A stretch of DNA of 64,000 bases, taken from Betaproteobacteria bacterium HGW-Betaproteobacteria-12. GTDB lineage: Bacteria; Pseudomonadota; Gammaproteobacteria; Burkholderiales; Rhodocyclaceae. Under the pieces are notes generated by a model that was not told the origin of the DNA, made no database searches, and worked only from the letters and a program-made list of their open reading frames with translations. Numbering within the stretch: position 1 is the first letter of the stretch; every line of letters begins with the position of its first letter. The position numbers and the translations under genes were made by a program. Of the stretch, positions 40,923 through 50,761 are shown piece by piece. The DNA lies in the NCBI GenBank assembly GCA_002842345.1, contig PHCU01000003.1:22737-86736 (forward strand). Direction: 5' to 3'.

Positions 40923-41364
40923 ACTAATTGCCCTGCTGCTGCTGACTTTCAGCCTGTCCTTCAGCTTCGCCGCCGAGGCGCAGCGCGTCGCGGCCGACCC
41001 GGTCCTCGAGGCCAAGGTGCAGTCGCTAGCCGAACTGCTGCGTTGCCTGGTCTGTCAGAACCAGAACCTGGCCGATTCGCATGCCGACCTGGCCATCGAC
41101 CTGAAAAACCAGGTGCGCGACATGCTGCGCCAGGGCCGGACGGAGAAGGAAGTGATCGATTACATGGTCGAGCGTTACGGCGACTTCGTGCTCTATCGCC
41201 CGCCGCTGAAGACGACCACCTGGCTGCTCTGGGGCGGTCCCTTCCTGCTGCTGCTCGGGGGCTTGTTCGGCCTCTACGTCGTGCTCAAACGGCGGCGCGG
41301 CAATGCGGAGGCGCCGCTCGACGAGATCGACCGACAAACGGCCGCCCGGCTGCTTCAGGGCTGA
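40915..41364 (+). CDS. ccmH: Cytochrome c maturation thiol protein CcmH
   Basis: 149 residues from a GTG inside the end of ccmG. The signal peptide ends near AEAQ. The redox motif LRCLVCQNQ and the downstream ADLAxDLK block are diagnostic, and a C-terminal membrane helix (about 101-122) anchors it. This is the short CcmH form; the TPR part is the separate ccmI that follows. Confidence 0.95.
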   Translation: MRKLIALLLLTFSLSFSFAAEAQRVAADPVLEAKVQSLAELLRCLVCQNQNLADSHADLAIDLKNQVRDMLRQGRTEKEVIDYMVERYGDFVLYRPPLKTTTWLLWGGPFLLLLGGLFGLYVVLKRRRGNAEAPLDEIDRQTAARLLQG

Positions 41365-41372
41365 CTCACGCG

Positions 41373-42635
41373 ATGCTGATGAATACGTTCGTGGTGGTTG
41401 GCGGGCTGCTCGTGCTCGCCGTCGTGGGAGGCATTCTCTATCCCTTGCTGCGCCGGCAACCGGGGGAGGATGCCCCGACAACGGGGCAGCGCGAGCTGAA
41501 CCTGATCGTGCTGCGCGACCAGCTGGCCGATCTGGAACGCGACTTTGCGGAAGGGCGCATCGGCGACGCCGACTATCAGCAGGCGCGCGAGGAACTGGAA
41601 CGGCGGGCCCTCGATCATGTCAGCGAGGGACCGAAGCAGGCGCTCAGCGGCGGCCGCCAGAAGCTGCTGGCAGCGGCGCTGGCCATCGGCTTCCCGGTGG
41701 CTGTCGGCGTGCTGTACTGGACGCTGGGCGCGCCGGAAACGGTGGCGCCGGTGCCAACCGTGGCGGCGCCGAAGGACGGCGAGCATGCGCTGTCGCAGGA
41801 ACAGATCCTGGCGATGGTCGAAAACCTGGCGCTGCGCCTGCAGGAAAATCCCAATGACGGCCGCGGCTGGCTGATGCTGGCCCGCTCCTATGCCGTGCTC
41901 GGCCGCTATCCGGAATCGGCGGCGGCCTTCAGCCGGGCGCTCGGCCTGTTGCCGCCGGAAGCCCAGCACTATGCCGATTTCGCCGATATCGTCGCGATGA
42001 CCCAAGGCAAGAAGCTGGCCGGCGAACCGGAACGCCTGGTGCGCCGGGCGCTGGAAATCGATCCGCGCAACGTTAAGGCGCTGGCGCTGGCCGGGACGAT
42101 CGCCTTCGATCGCCAGGACTACGCCCAGGCCATCGGCGAATGGCAGAAGGTGCTGGCCTTGCTGCCGGAACAATCGCCGGCGGCCAACAGCATCCAGGGC
42201 AGCATCCGCGACGCGCAGAACCGCATGGCCATTGCCAGCCAGCAAGGCGCTGGCGAGCCGCCCGCCGCCGCGGCCGACAAGCCGGCGGCGCTGGCCCGTG
42301 TCGCCGGTATCGTCGAGCTCGATCCCAAGCTGCGCGCGGCGATCAAGCCGGGCGATACGTTGTTCGTCTTCGCCCGCGCCGTCGATGGGCCGAAGATGCC
42401 GGTGGCCATGCTGCGCGCCAAGGCCGGCGAGATGCCGCTGCGCTTCGCGCTCGACGACAGCATGTCGATGGCGCCGCAGTTCAAGCTGTCCACGGTCGGC
42501 CAGGTGGTGGTCGGGGCGCGGATATCGAAGAGCGGTGACGCCCTGGCCCGAGCGGGCGACCTGGAAGGGCTTTCGGCCCCGGTTTCGGCCGGAGCCGGCA
42601 ATGTTAAGATCGTGATCAATTCCGTCGTCCCGTAA
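41373..42635 (+). CDS. ccmI: Cytochrome c maturation TPR protein CcmI
   Basis: 420 residues. Two membrane helices (about 5-24 and 94-112) enclose a cytoplasmic LRDQLADLERD helical region. A periplasmic TPR region (GRGWLMLARSYAVLGRYPESAAAF and related repeats) binds apocytochrome C-termini. A further C-terminal domain of the CcmH/CycH type follows (GDTLFVFARAVDGPKMPVA). The start is ATG at 41373; a second ATG lies two codons later. It closes the ccmFGHI run. Confidence 0.93.
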   Translation: MLMNTFVVVGGLLVLAVVGGILYPLLRRQPGEDAPTTGQRELNLIVLRDQLADLERDFAEGRIGDADYQQAREELERRALDHVSEGPKQALSGGRQKLLAAALAIGFPVAVGVLYWTLGAPETVAPVPTVAAPKDGEHALSQEQILAMVENLALRLQENPNDGRGWLMLARSYAVLGRYPESAAAFSRALGLLPPEAQHYADFADIVAMTQGKKLAGEPERLVRRALEIDPRNVKALALAGTIAFDRQDYAQAIGEWQKVLALLPEQSPAANSIQGSIRDAQNRMAIASQQGAGEPPAAAADKPAALARVAGIVELDPKLRAAIKPGDTLFVFARAVDGPKMPVAMLRAKAGEMPLRFALDDSMSMAPQFKLSTVGQVVVGARISKSGDALARAGDLEGLSAPVSAGAGNVKIVINSVVP

Positions 42636-42689
42636 GTCCCCGGCTGTTCCTGTCAGGGGGCCGCCGGCCGGCCAACCAAGGGGAACGAG

Positions 42690-43262
42690 ATGTTGCGCAT
42701 GGCTTGGCTCTGTCTGTTGGCGGTTTTTGCGTCGGCTGTGCTGGCGCAACCGCCGAACAAGGCGCTGGTCGAGGAAAGCCGGGAAGTGGCCAACCGCATC
42801 GCCGGCCAGGTGCGCGACGAACTGGTGCGCGAACTGGATCGCACCAGCCCGATCCGGGCGATTACCGTGTGCAAGTACAGCGTTCCCGAGATCACCTCGA
42901 ACATCTCGCGCCAGACCGGTTTGCGCGTTACCCGTGTCGCCCTGCGGCCGCGCAACCGGGCGTTGGCCGAACCGGATGCCTGGGAGCAGCAGGTTCTTCT
43001 CGATTTCGAGAAGCGCGTCGCCAAAGGCGAGAAGGCCGATGCCCTCGAGCACCATGAAATCGTCACCGAGCCGGCCGGGCGCGCCTTCCGTTACATGAAA
43101 TCGATCGCCGTCAGCCAGCCCTGCATGCTCTGCCATGGCCCGGTCAATCAGTTGTCGGAAGGGGTGCGGGCGCAGTTGCTGCTCGAATACCCGAACGACA
43201 AGGCGGTCGAATATCAGGTGGGCCAGGTACGCGGTGCGATTTCCATCAAGAAACCGCTGTAA
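42690..43262 (+). CDS. Secreted haem-c protein of the DUF3365/Tll0287-like type
   Basis: 190 residues with a signal peptide ending near VLAQ. A single CMLCH motif sits near residue 149 in a PAS-like fold of the DUF3365 type (RAITVCKYSVPEI, then a KSI core before the haem). The same domain type forms the sensor of the GGDEF/EAL protein at 7822. Here it stands alone, so it may be a periplasmic redox or ligand-binding protein. GGGGAACGAG precedes the ATG. It is 54 bp after ccmI. Confidence 0.85.
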   Translation: MLRMAWLCLLAVFASAVLAQPPNKALVEESREVANRIAGQVRDELVRELDRTSPIRAITVCKYSVPEITSNISRQTGLRVTRVALRPRNRALAEPDAWEQQVLLDFEKRVAKGEKADALEHHEIVTEPAGRAFRYMKSIAVSQPCMLCHGPVNQLSEGVRAQLLLEYPNDKAVEYQVGQVRGAISIKKPL

Positions 43263-43770
43263 TCGCCGCGCCTTCTGCCGCCTGCTGCTGTTGTTGCCGG
43301 CCGCCCTGGCCGGCTGCGACGAGGCGCCGCCGCCGCCGGGGCCGAGCCTCGGCCGCCTGCCGGCCCTGGCCATGCCGATGCTCGACGCGCCGGCTGCCTA
43401 CCCCCTGGGCGAGGCCGCGACTCCCTGTCTGATCAACTTCTGGGCGACCTGGTGCCCGCCCTGCCGGGCCGAGATGGCCTCGCTCAATCGTCTCTATCGG
43501 GATCTGCGTGGGCGCGGGCTCCAGGTGCTGGCTGTGTCGATCGACCGGGATCTGCATCTGGTGCGCGAATTTCTCCTCCAGACGCCGCTCGACTTCCCCA
43601 TCCTGCTCGATCCGGACGGCGAGTTGGCGAGCCGCGTCTTCCGCGTCGCCGCCTATCCGACGACCTGGCTGGTCGCGCCCGGCGGAGTGGTGCGTGATGT
43701 CTGGGTCGGCGAGCGCGACTGGGATGCGCCGGCGATCCGCGCCCGTGTCGCGGCGCTACTGGAAAGCTGA
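43234..43770 (+). CDS. TlpA-like thioredoxin lipoprotein
   Basis: 178 residues from a GTG at 43234 that lies 29 bp inside the preceding gene. This choice puts a lipobox (LAGC near residue 28) after a proper hydrophobic stretch, and CCAGG lies 6 bp upstream. The thioredoxin domain has the active site WATWCPPC, then a DR-x-DLHLVREF region and cis-Pro in AYPTTWLV. A periplasmic membrane-anchored reductase, fitting a role in keeping CXXCH thiols or other periplasmic thiols reduced next to ccmFGHI. Confidence 0.87.
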   Translation: MRFPSRNRCNRRAFCRLLLLLPAALAGCDEAPPPPGPSLGRLPALAMPMLDAPAAYPLGEAATPCLINFWATWCPPCRAEMASLNRLYRDLRGRGLQVLAVSIDRDLHLVREFLLQTPLDFPILLDPDGELASRVFRVAAYPTTWLVAPGGVVRDVWVGERDWDAPAIRARVAALLES

Positions 43771-43772
43771 AG

Positions 43773-44303
43773 CTACTTGCCCGTTTCGACGACGGCCAGC
43801 GCCTTCTTCGCTTCCGCATGCCCCTGGGCGGCGGCCTTGCGCATCCAGCGGGCGGCTTCCGTCCGGCTGTCGATCACGCCTTTGCCGGCCAGGAAGAGCA
43901 GGCCAAGGTGGTACTGGGCTTCGGCGTGGCCGGCACTGGCGGCCTGGAAGTACCAGGTGGCAGCTTCGCGGTCGGGGTCGGGTACGGTTCTTGCGGCTTG
44001 ATTGCCAAAAAGATAGGCAGACCCCAAATGAAACATCGCATCGACGGAACCTTGACTGGCGGCCTTCTTCCAATAAAAAACCGCCTGCTTCTCATCTTCG
44101 GGAACACCGTGTCCCATATAGTAGAGCAGGCCGAGACGGAACTGCGCCGTGCTGTTGCCGCTGTTGGCCAACGGAGTGAGTAATTGAGCCGCCTGGCGGG
44201 GTTGTCCGGCTTCGATGGCCCGGATGGCGTCGGCCAGCGGATCGGCCTTGGCCATCGGCGAGCAGAGCACGGTCAGCGCGAGAATAAAGGTACGTACCCA
44301 CAT
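43773..44303 (-). CDS. Secreted Sel1-repeat protein
   Basis: 176 residues; start MWVRTFIL with a signal peptide ending near AKAD. Three to four Sel1-type repeats are visible (AQFRLGLLYYMGHGV, AMFHLGSAYLFG, AQYHLGLLFLAGKGV and a final AARWMRKAAAQGHAEA). Such solenoids bind partner proteins in the periplasm. It is convergent with the TlpA gene (2 bp apart) and divergent from the histidine kinase gene. It resembles the Sel1 protein at 47381. Confidence 0.85.
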   Translation of the reverse strand: MWVRTFILALTVLCSPMAKADPLADAIRAIEAGQPRQAAQLLTPLANSGNSTAQFRLGLLYYMGHGVPEDEKQAVFYWKKAASQGSVDAMFHLGSAYLFGNQAARTVPDPDREAATWYFQAASAGHAEAQYHLGLLFLAGKGVIDSRTEAARWMRKAAAQGHAEAKKALAVVETGK

Positions 44304-44436
44304 GTTCGTTTCGGTAACTTGTTTGTCGTGTTCGTTGTGGCGGCGCAGACCGTCGGTCTGGCCATAATGGGTGAAGTCCCTGCGATGCGTCAATTCTTAG
44401 CAAGAAGCAGGCCGTGTTTTCCGAAAGGTTCCCCGA

Positions 44437-45960
44437 GTGGCCGATGATTTTATTTTGAAGCAGATCGGCGACCGGCGAAAGCGCTCGCGCCTGTCGCTGT
44501 TCAGTTCCCTGCGCGGCAAGGGCTGGCTGTTTACTTTTCTGCTGGCGGTCTACTTCCTCATCGTCAGCCTGGTCATCACCTTCGAGCGCAACACCATGCG
44601 CGAGTCGGTGACGCTGCTGCAGAGCATCAACGAGCGCGAGGAGTACCTGGTCGGCCTGAATTACGCGGTGTCGCGCGCCGTCATCTCGGTCAACGAAAAC
44701 TACTTTTCGCCGGACGTCGAGGCCTCCGGCAAGATGCTGGCGCTCGAGGTCGAGGCGCTGCTGCCGGGCCTGGCCCGCCTGCAGTCGGTCTATCCGGAAC
44801 TGTCCGATTCGCGCCTCGCGCTCGAGCGCACGGCCGTCGAGCTGGTCAGCGAGCCGAGCCGGGCGACCATCGCCGACCTGCGCGCCTCGATGCATCACCT
44901 GGTACTCGAACTGGACAACGTGACCAACGACGTGGCGGCCAAGAAAAGCACCTTCGCCGAGCAGTATCACACCGCTTCCGAGCGCCTGACCGGCGAATGG
45001 CTGGCCTTCGGCCTGCTCGCCCTGATCCTGGTGGCGGTGGTGTTCAAGGTGTTTTTCCGCGGCCTGTCGGCCGATATCGACCGCGTCCGCCTGCATGCGA
45101 CGCGGGTGCTGCTCGGCCATCCGAGCGCCAAGCTGCGGCACACGCGCAAGGACGAACTGGGCTTGCTGATGGACGCGGTGAATTCGATGCAGGACGAACT
45201 GGCGCGCCGCGAGAGCGAGCTGGAATTGACCCGCCAGCAGAGTTTTCACAAGGAGAAGATGGCCGCCGTCGGTTCGCTGGCGGCAGCAGTGGCGCATGAA
45301 ATAAACAATCCGCTGTCGGCGATCGTCGGCGTTGCCCGGGCGATGAACGAGGAGTGCCAGGCCTCGCATTGCGAGCGCTACGGCACGGCCTGCCATCCGG
45401 AGATGATTCTCGAGCAGGCGACGCGGGTGATGAGCATCACCCGGCAGATCAGCGAATTCTCCGTGCCGCAGTCGCAGGAGGCCGAGCTGGCCGACCTCAA
45501 CAGCATTCTGCGCAGTACCGCCAATTTCGTAAAATTCGACCGGCGCTTCCGCCGGGTCAAGCTGACCCTCGAACTCGACGGCCAGTTGCCGGCGGTGGTG
45601 CTGGTCGCCGACCATATGGTGCAGGTGGCAATGAACTTGCTTATCAATGCGGCCGATGCGCTGCGCGAACTGGAGTCGCGCGAGCCGGAGATCCGGGTGG
45701 TGACGCTCCGGGAGGATGAGCGGGTCAAGGTGCGGGTGATCGACAACGGCAGCGGCATCGCCCCGGAGGTTCTGCCGCGCGTCTTTGACGAACGTTTTTC
45801 GACCAAGGGGCCGGGCCGGGGTAGTGGATTGGGTTTGTCGGTCTGCAAGTCGCTGGTCGAGAAGGCCGGCGGGCAGATCGCCATCAGTTCCGAGCCGGGT
45901 GCGGGGACGACCGTCGAGATCAGCTTGCCGGTACCGCTACTTGGCGCGGATTGTCGCTAG
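44437..45960 (+). CDS. Sensor histidine kinase (partner of NtrC-type regulator)
   Basis: 507 residues from a GTG with AAAGG nine bases upstream. Two membrane helices (about 30-50 and 188-205) frame a ~135-residue periplasmic helical sensor region of no recognised family. HAMP-like, HisKA (His287 in VAHEINNP) and HATPase (DNGSGI, GSGLGLS) follow. An unusual cysteine pair, C-x4-H-C and then a further C, occurs in the DHp helix insert (EECQASHCERYGTAC), possibly redox- or metal-sensitive. It is 27 bp upstream of its response regulator. NtrB-like architecture is expected for a sigma-54 system. Confidence 0.9.
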   Translation: MADDFILKQIGDRRKRSRLSLFSSLRGKGWLFTFLLAVYFLIVSLVITFERNTMRESVTLLQSINEREEYLVGLNYAVSRAVISVNENYFSPDVEASGKMLALEVEALLPGLARLQSVYPELSDSRLALERTAVELVSEPSRATIADLRASMHHLVLELDNVTNDVAAKKSTFAEQYHTASERLTGEWLAFGLLALILVAVVFKVFFRGLSADIDRVRLHATRVLLGHPSAKLRHTRKDELGLLMDAVNSMQDELARRESELELTRQQSFHKEKMAAVGSLAAAVAHEINNPLSAIVGVARAMNEECQASHCERYGTACHPEMILEQATRVMSITRQISEFSVPQSQEAELADLNSILRSTANFVKFDRRFRRVKLTLELDGQLPAVVLVADHMVQVAMNLLINAADALRELESREPEIRVVTLREDERVKVRVIDNGSGIAPEVLPRVFDERFSTKGPGRGSGLGLSVCKSLVEKAGGQIAISSEPGAGTTVEISLPVPLLGADCR

Positions 45961-45987
45961 GCGACAGGGGGAGAGGGAGACTGGGCA

Positions 45988-47358
<1,371 letters not shown>

Positions 47359-47380
47359 CGTCCAGAGCGAGGAGCTTGCC

Positions 47381-48025
47381 ATGAAACTCGGCCGGATCAC
47401 CGGTGTTGTCGCCTGCGCCCTGCTGTTCGCCGGACCCGTCCAGGCGGGGGCGGAGGAGGATTATCAGGCGGGGCTGAAGAGCCACCGTGAAGGCGACATC
47501 GTCGGCGCCATGACGCCGCTGCGCGCTGCCGCACTGGCCGAGCATCCGAAGGCCCAGGCGCTGCTGGCGGAGATTCTCGATCGCACGGATTTCGACGCCG
47601 ATGCCTTGGTCCTCTACCGCAAATCGGCCGCCCAGGGTGAGCCGGAAGGCATGTTCGGCCTCGGGGCGATGCTGGTTTCCGGCGAAGGCACGCCAAAGGA
47701 TCTGGTCAACGGCCGGGCCTGGATACTCAAGGCGGCGGAAGCCGGCCATTCCCAGGCGATCAACGTCATCGCCCAGGGCTACCTGAAAAGCGAGATCGGC
47801 TACACCGAGGCCGAGCGCGACACGCCGGCGGCGCTGGCCTGGATCAAGCGGGCCGCCGATAATGGCTACCTGCCGGCGATCGACGCCCTGGCCGCCGCCT
47901 ATGCTGCCGGCAATGCCCTCAGCGTCGCCGCCGATCCGGCCCTGGCCGAGCAATACCGGAACCAGGCCAACCGCATCCGCCAGGTCGACCCGAGCAAGGG
48001 CAAGAAGAAACAACGGCGCATGTAA
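47381..48025 (+). CDS. Secreted Sel1-repeat protein
   Basis: 214 residues; signal peptide ends near VQAG. Sel1/TPR-like repeats follow (AMTPLRAAALAEHPKAQALLAEI, GMFGLGAMLVSGEGTP, ALAWIKRAADNGYLPAIDALA). The ATG has GGAG six bases upstream and lies 22 bp after the response regulator, in the same direction. Likely a periplasmic adaptor; related in type to the protein at 43773. Confidence 0.85.
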   Translation: MKLGRITGVVACALLFAGPVQAGAEEDYQAGLKSHREGDIVGAMTPLRAAALAEHPKAQALLAEILDRTDFDADALVLYRKSAAQGEPEGMFGLGAMLVSGEGTPKDLVNGRAWILKAAEAGHSQAINVIAQGYLKSEIGYTEAERDTPAALAWIKRAADNGYLPAIDALAAAYAAGNALSVAADPALAEQYRNQANRIRQVDPSKGKKKQRRM

Positions 48026-48060
48026 TGGACATGATCGCCAGTTCCGTCGAGGAGAGCGTT

Positions 48061-48369
48061 ATGAAAACCTGTTGGCGAATGGGCTTGCCGTTGTTGCTGC
48101 TGGCCTGTCATGTGGCGCCGGCCGCGGCCGTGAACCTGGTGCAGGGGCAGCAGTTGTACAACCTGCACTGCGCTGCCTGTCACGGGCCGCGCGGTGAAGG
48201 GGTGATGCCCGAGGCGCCGAAGTTTCGCCTGGGCGAGCGCCTGGAGCAGCCGGACATGATGTTGTTGCAGTCGGTGAGGAGTGGCAAGAAGAGCATGCCG
48301 CCGTTTTTCGGCATCCTGAAGGATGCGCAGATTCTTGATGTATTGGCTTACGTGAGAACACTAAGATGA
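48061..48369 (+). CDS. Small class I cytochrome c
   Basis: 102 residues from the ATG at 48061, which has GAGGAG six bases upstream and gives a proper signal peptide; an upstream ATG would add 12 non-hydrophobic residues. One haem motif CAACH with GPRGEG following, and a probable axial Met in SMPPFFG. Its stop overlaps the start of the first propeller gene (ATGA), so the cytochrome and propeller are coupled. Confidence 0.9.
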   Translation: MKTCWRMGLPLLLLACHVAPAAAVNLVQGQQLYNLHCAACHGPRGEGVMPEAPKFRLGERLEQPDMMLLQSVRSGKKSMPPFFGILKDAQILDVLAYVRTLR

Positions 48370-49439
48370 AACTAAAACTAAAACTGGTGCTGGGCACCGT
48401 AGCCGTCATGCTGTGCGGAGCCATCCATCCCGCCCTGGCTGCCGATGCCAAGACCGGCGTGCGGGTGATCGACTCCTTCGAAGTCGGCGACAACGTCTAT
48501 GTCCGGGCGCTGACCGTCGAGAAGGCGACCGATACGCTGTGGGTCGGCACCTCGGTCGGGGCGCACGAGATCGACCTGAAGGCCAGCAAGCCGCGCAACA
48601 CCTTTACCCGCCAGCACGGCCTGGCCAACGAATACGTCTTCGCCATCGGCATCGACAGCCAGGGCTACAAGTGGTTCGGCACCAATGCCGGCGGCGCCTC
48701 GCGCTACAAGGACGGCAAGTGGAAGACCTACTTCCCGATGCACGGCCTGGCCGATTACTGGATCTACTGCTTCCAGAACGACAAGGACGGCAATCTGTGG
48801 ATCGGTACCTGGGCCGGCGTCAATCACTTCAACGTCAAGACCGGCAAGTTCAAGACCTACGTCAAGGAACTGATCAACGAGTGGGTCTACGGTCTGACCA
48901 TGGACAAGGCGGGTCGCATCTGGTTCGGCACCGAGGGCGGCGTCAGCATGTTCGACGGCAAGCGCTGGCGCTCGTGGACGCACAAGGACGGCCTCGGCGC
49001 CGACAATGAGGCGAAACTGCAGGCCAGCCCGAATACCGGCCTCGGCACCCGCTCGCGCCACGACCTGACGACACAGGTCGAAGGCCTCGGCTCGTTCAAC
49101 CCGAACTACGTCTTCTCCATCCACGCCGACCCGGCCGGCGTCATCTGGGCCGGCACCTGGGGCGGCGGCGTGTCGCGCTACGACGGCAAGCAGTGGAGCA
49201 ACCTGACGACGCGCGACGGCCTGGCCGGCAACATCGTCTATTCGATGGTCCAGGACGACAAGGGCGTCTTCTGGTTCGGCACCGACAAGGGCCTGTCGCG
49301 CTACGACGGCAAGAGCTTCAAGAACCTGGGCAAGGCCGAAGGCCTGTTCGACACGCACGTCTATGCCGTCACCGTGGCGCCGAACGGCGACATCTGGGCC
49401 GGCACCAAGCGCGGCGTGGTACGCGTCGCGGCGCAATGA
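48366..49439 (+). CDS. Secreted Reg_prop-type beta-propeller protein
   Basis: 357 residues with a signal peptide ending near ALAA. About seven repeats of the two-component-regulator-propeller kind are present (LWVGTSVG, KWFGTNAGG, LWIGTWAG, IWFGTEGG, IWAGTWGGG, FWFGTDKG, IWAGTKRG), many with DGL before the next blade. Unlike hybrid sensors with this module there is no membrane helix or kinase after it. It is coupled to the small cytochrome and followed by a paralogue. It is probably a periplasmic or surface scaffold or ligand binder. Confidence 0.85.
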   Translation: MKLKLKLVLGTVAVMLCGAIHPALAADAKTGVRVIDSFEVGDNVYVRALTVEKATDTLWVGTSVGAHEIDLKASKPRNTFTRQHGLANEYVFAIGIDSQGYKWFGTNAGGASRYKDGKWKTYFPMHGLADYWIYCFQNDKDGNLWIGTWAGVNHFNVKTGKFKTYVKELINEWVYGLTMDKAGRIWFGTEGGVSMFDGKRWRSWTHKDGLGADNEAKLQASPNTGLGTRSRHDLTTQVEGLGSFNPNYVFSIHADPAGVIWAGTWGGGVSRYDGKQWSNLTTRDGLAGNIVYSMVQDDKGVFWFGTDKGLSRYDGKSFKNLGKAEGLFDTHVYAVTVAPNGDIWAGTKRGVVRVAAQ

Positions 49440-49462
49440 TCATTCGCCATAAAGGAATTTCC

Positions 49463-50680
49463 ATGAATCGCATTTTTTCGCTGAACCAGGCCGGGCCGCT
49501 GCTCGCCGGGCTGCTCGCCGCTGCCAGCATCGGCAACGCCGTCGCCCAGGCGCCGGCGCCGGTGCATCCGCCGATGAGCGGCGTGCCGCATCCGCCGGTC
49601 GCCCAGCAACCGGTGGAGCGCGAAGGTAAGGTGACGGTCGATCCGGCGGCCAAATTCACGCATTTCCGCGTCGGCAACAAGAACGTCAAGTCGATCTATC
49701 TCGACGGCACAGTGGTCTGGGTCGGCACCTCGGGCGGCGTCGTCCGCTACGACACCAAGGACGACAGCTTCAAGCTGTACGATGCGCGCAACGGCCTGTT
49801 GTCGAACGGCATGTTCTACGTCGGCCGGGTCAAGGGCATGATCGCCGTCGGCACTTACGGCGGCGGCCTGTCGCTGCTGGTCGACGAGAAGGCCAACAAG
49901 TGGAAGACCTACAACATTCCCGAAGGCCTCGGCGACGCCTTTGTCTACGACGTGCTGACCGCCGCCAACGGCGACATCTGGATCGCCACCTGGTCCGGCG
50001 TCAATCGCATTCGCGGCGGCAATCTCGACGACCGCAGCAAGTGGGATCTGTACACCGTCGAAAATACCAAGGGCGGCGTGCCCAACGACTGGATCTACGG
50101 CCTCGCCGAAGGCAAGAACGGCGACATCTGGCTGGCCACCGAAGGCGGCATGGCGCGCTATGCCAACAAGAAGTGGGAGAACTGGAATCACGCCCGGGGG
50201 CTCGGCGCGCCCTATGCCAAGGTCAAGGAGGACATCGCCTTCAAGAACGATCCGGGCAAGCAGTCCACGCATCACGCCAAGCAGAAACAGGAAATGGGCC
50301 TGCAGGGCGTCGATGTCGCCTACAACCCGAATTATGTGGTTTCGCTGGAAGTCGATCGCCAGGGGGCGGTGTGGGCTGGTACCTGGGGTGGCGGCCTGTC
50401 GCGTTTCGACGGCAAGCGCTGGACCAATTTCACCACGGCCGAAGGCCTGCCCGGCAACCACGTGTTCATGCTCCATGCCGACGCCAACGGCAAGCTGTGG
50501 ATCGGTACCAACAACGGCCTGAGCTACTACCAGCCGGAAACCGGCAAGTTCGCCAAGGCGCTGACCACGGCCGACGGCCTGTTCGCCAACAATGTCTTCG
50601 CCATGGGTTCCTCGGCCAAGGGTGACCTGTGGGTCGGCAGCTTCGGCGGCGTCGCCCACCTGCGACCGCTGGCCAAATAA
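49463..50680 (+). CDS. Secreted Reg_prop-type beta-propeller protein
   Basis: 405 residues; ATG at 49463 with AAAGGA upstream; signal peptide ends near AVAQ, followed by a Pro/His-rich stretch. The blades match the preceding gene (VWVGTSGG, IWIATWSG, IWLATEGG, VWAGTWGGG, LWIGTNNG, LWVGSFGG), so they are tandem paralogues. No cysteines or membrane anchors are evident after the signal. Function unknown, presumably shared with its neighbour. Confidence 0.85.
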   Translation: MNRIFSLNQAGPLLAGLLAAASIGNAVAQAPAPVHPPMSGVPHPPVAQQPVEREGKVTVDPAAKFTHFRVGNKNVKSIYLDGTVVWVGTSGGVVRYDTKDDSFKLYDARNGLLSNGMFYVGRVKGMIAVGTYGGGLSLLVDEKANKWKTYNIPEGLGDAFVYDVLTAANGDIWIATWSGVNRIRGGNLDDRSKWDLYTVENTKGGVPNDWIYGLAEGKNGDIWLATEGGMARYANKKWENWNHARGLGAPYAKVKEDIAFKNDPGKQSTHHAKQKQEMGLQGVDVAYNPNYVVSLEVDRQGAVWAGTWGGGLSRFDGKRWTNFTTAEGLPGNHVFMLHADANGKLWIGTNNGLSYYQPETGKFAKALTTADGLFANNVFAMGSSAKGDLWVGSFGGVAHLRPLAK

Positions 50681-50704
50681 GCTGGCTGGTCGGCCAGCCT
50701 GGCG

Positions 50705-50731
50705 GCTGCCGGGCTGGCCTGCCCCGGCAGC
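50705..50731. terminator. Hairpin between convergent genes
   Basis: GCTGCCGGG and CCCGGCAGC form a 9-bp stem with a 9-nt loop in the 81-bp gap between the propeller gene and the convergent helical-protein gene. There is no T run. It could terminate from either side. Confidence 0.4.
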
Positions 50732-50761
50732 GTCAGCGGCCGGGGAAAGCTGGCGGCGGCC

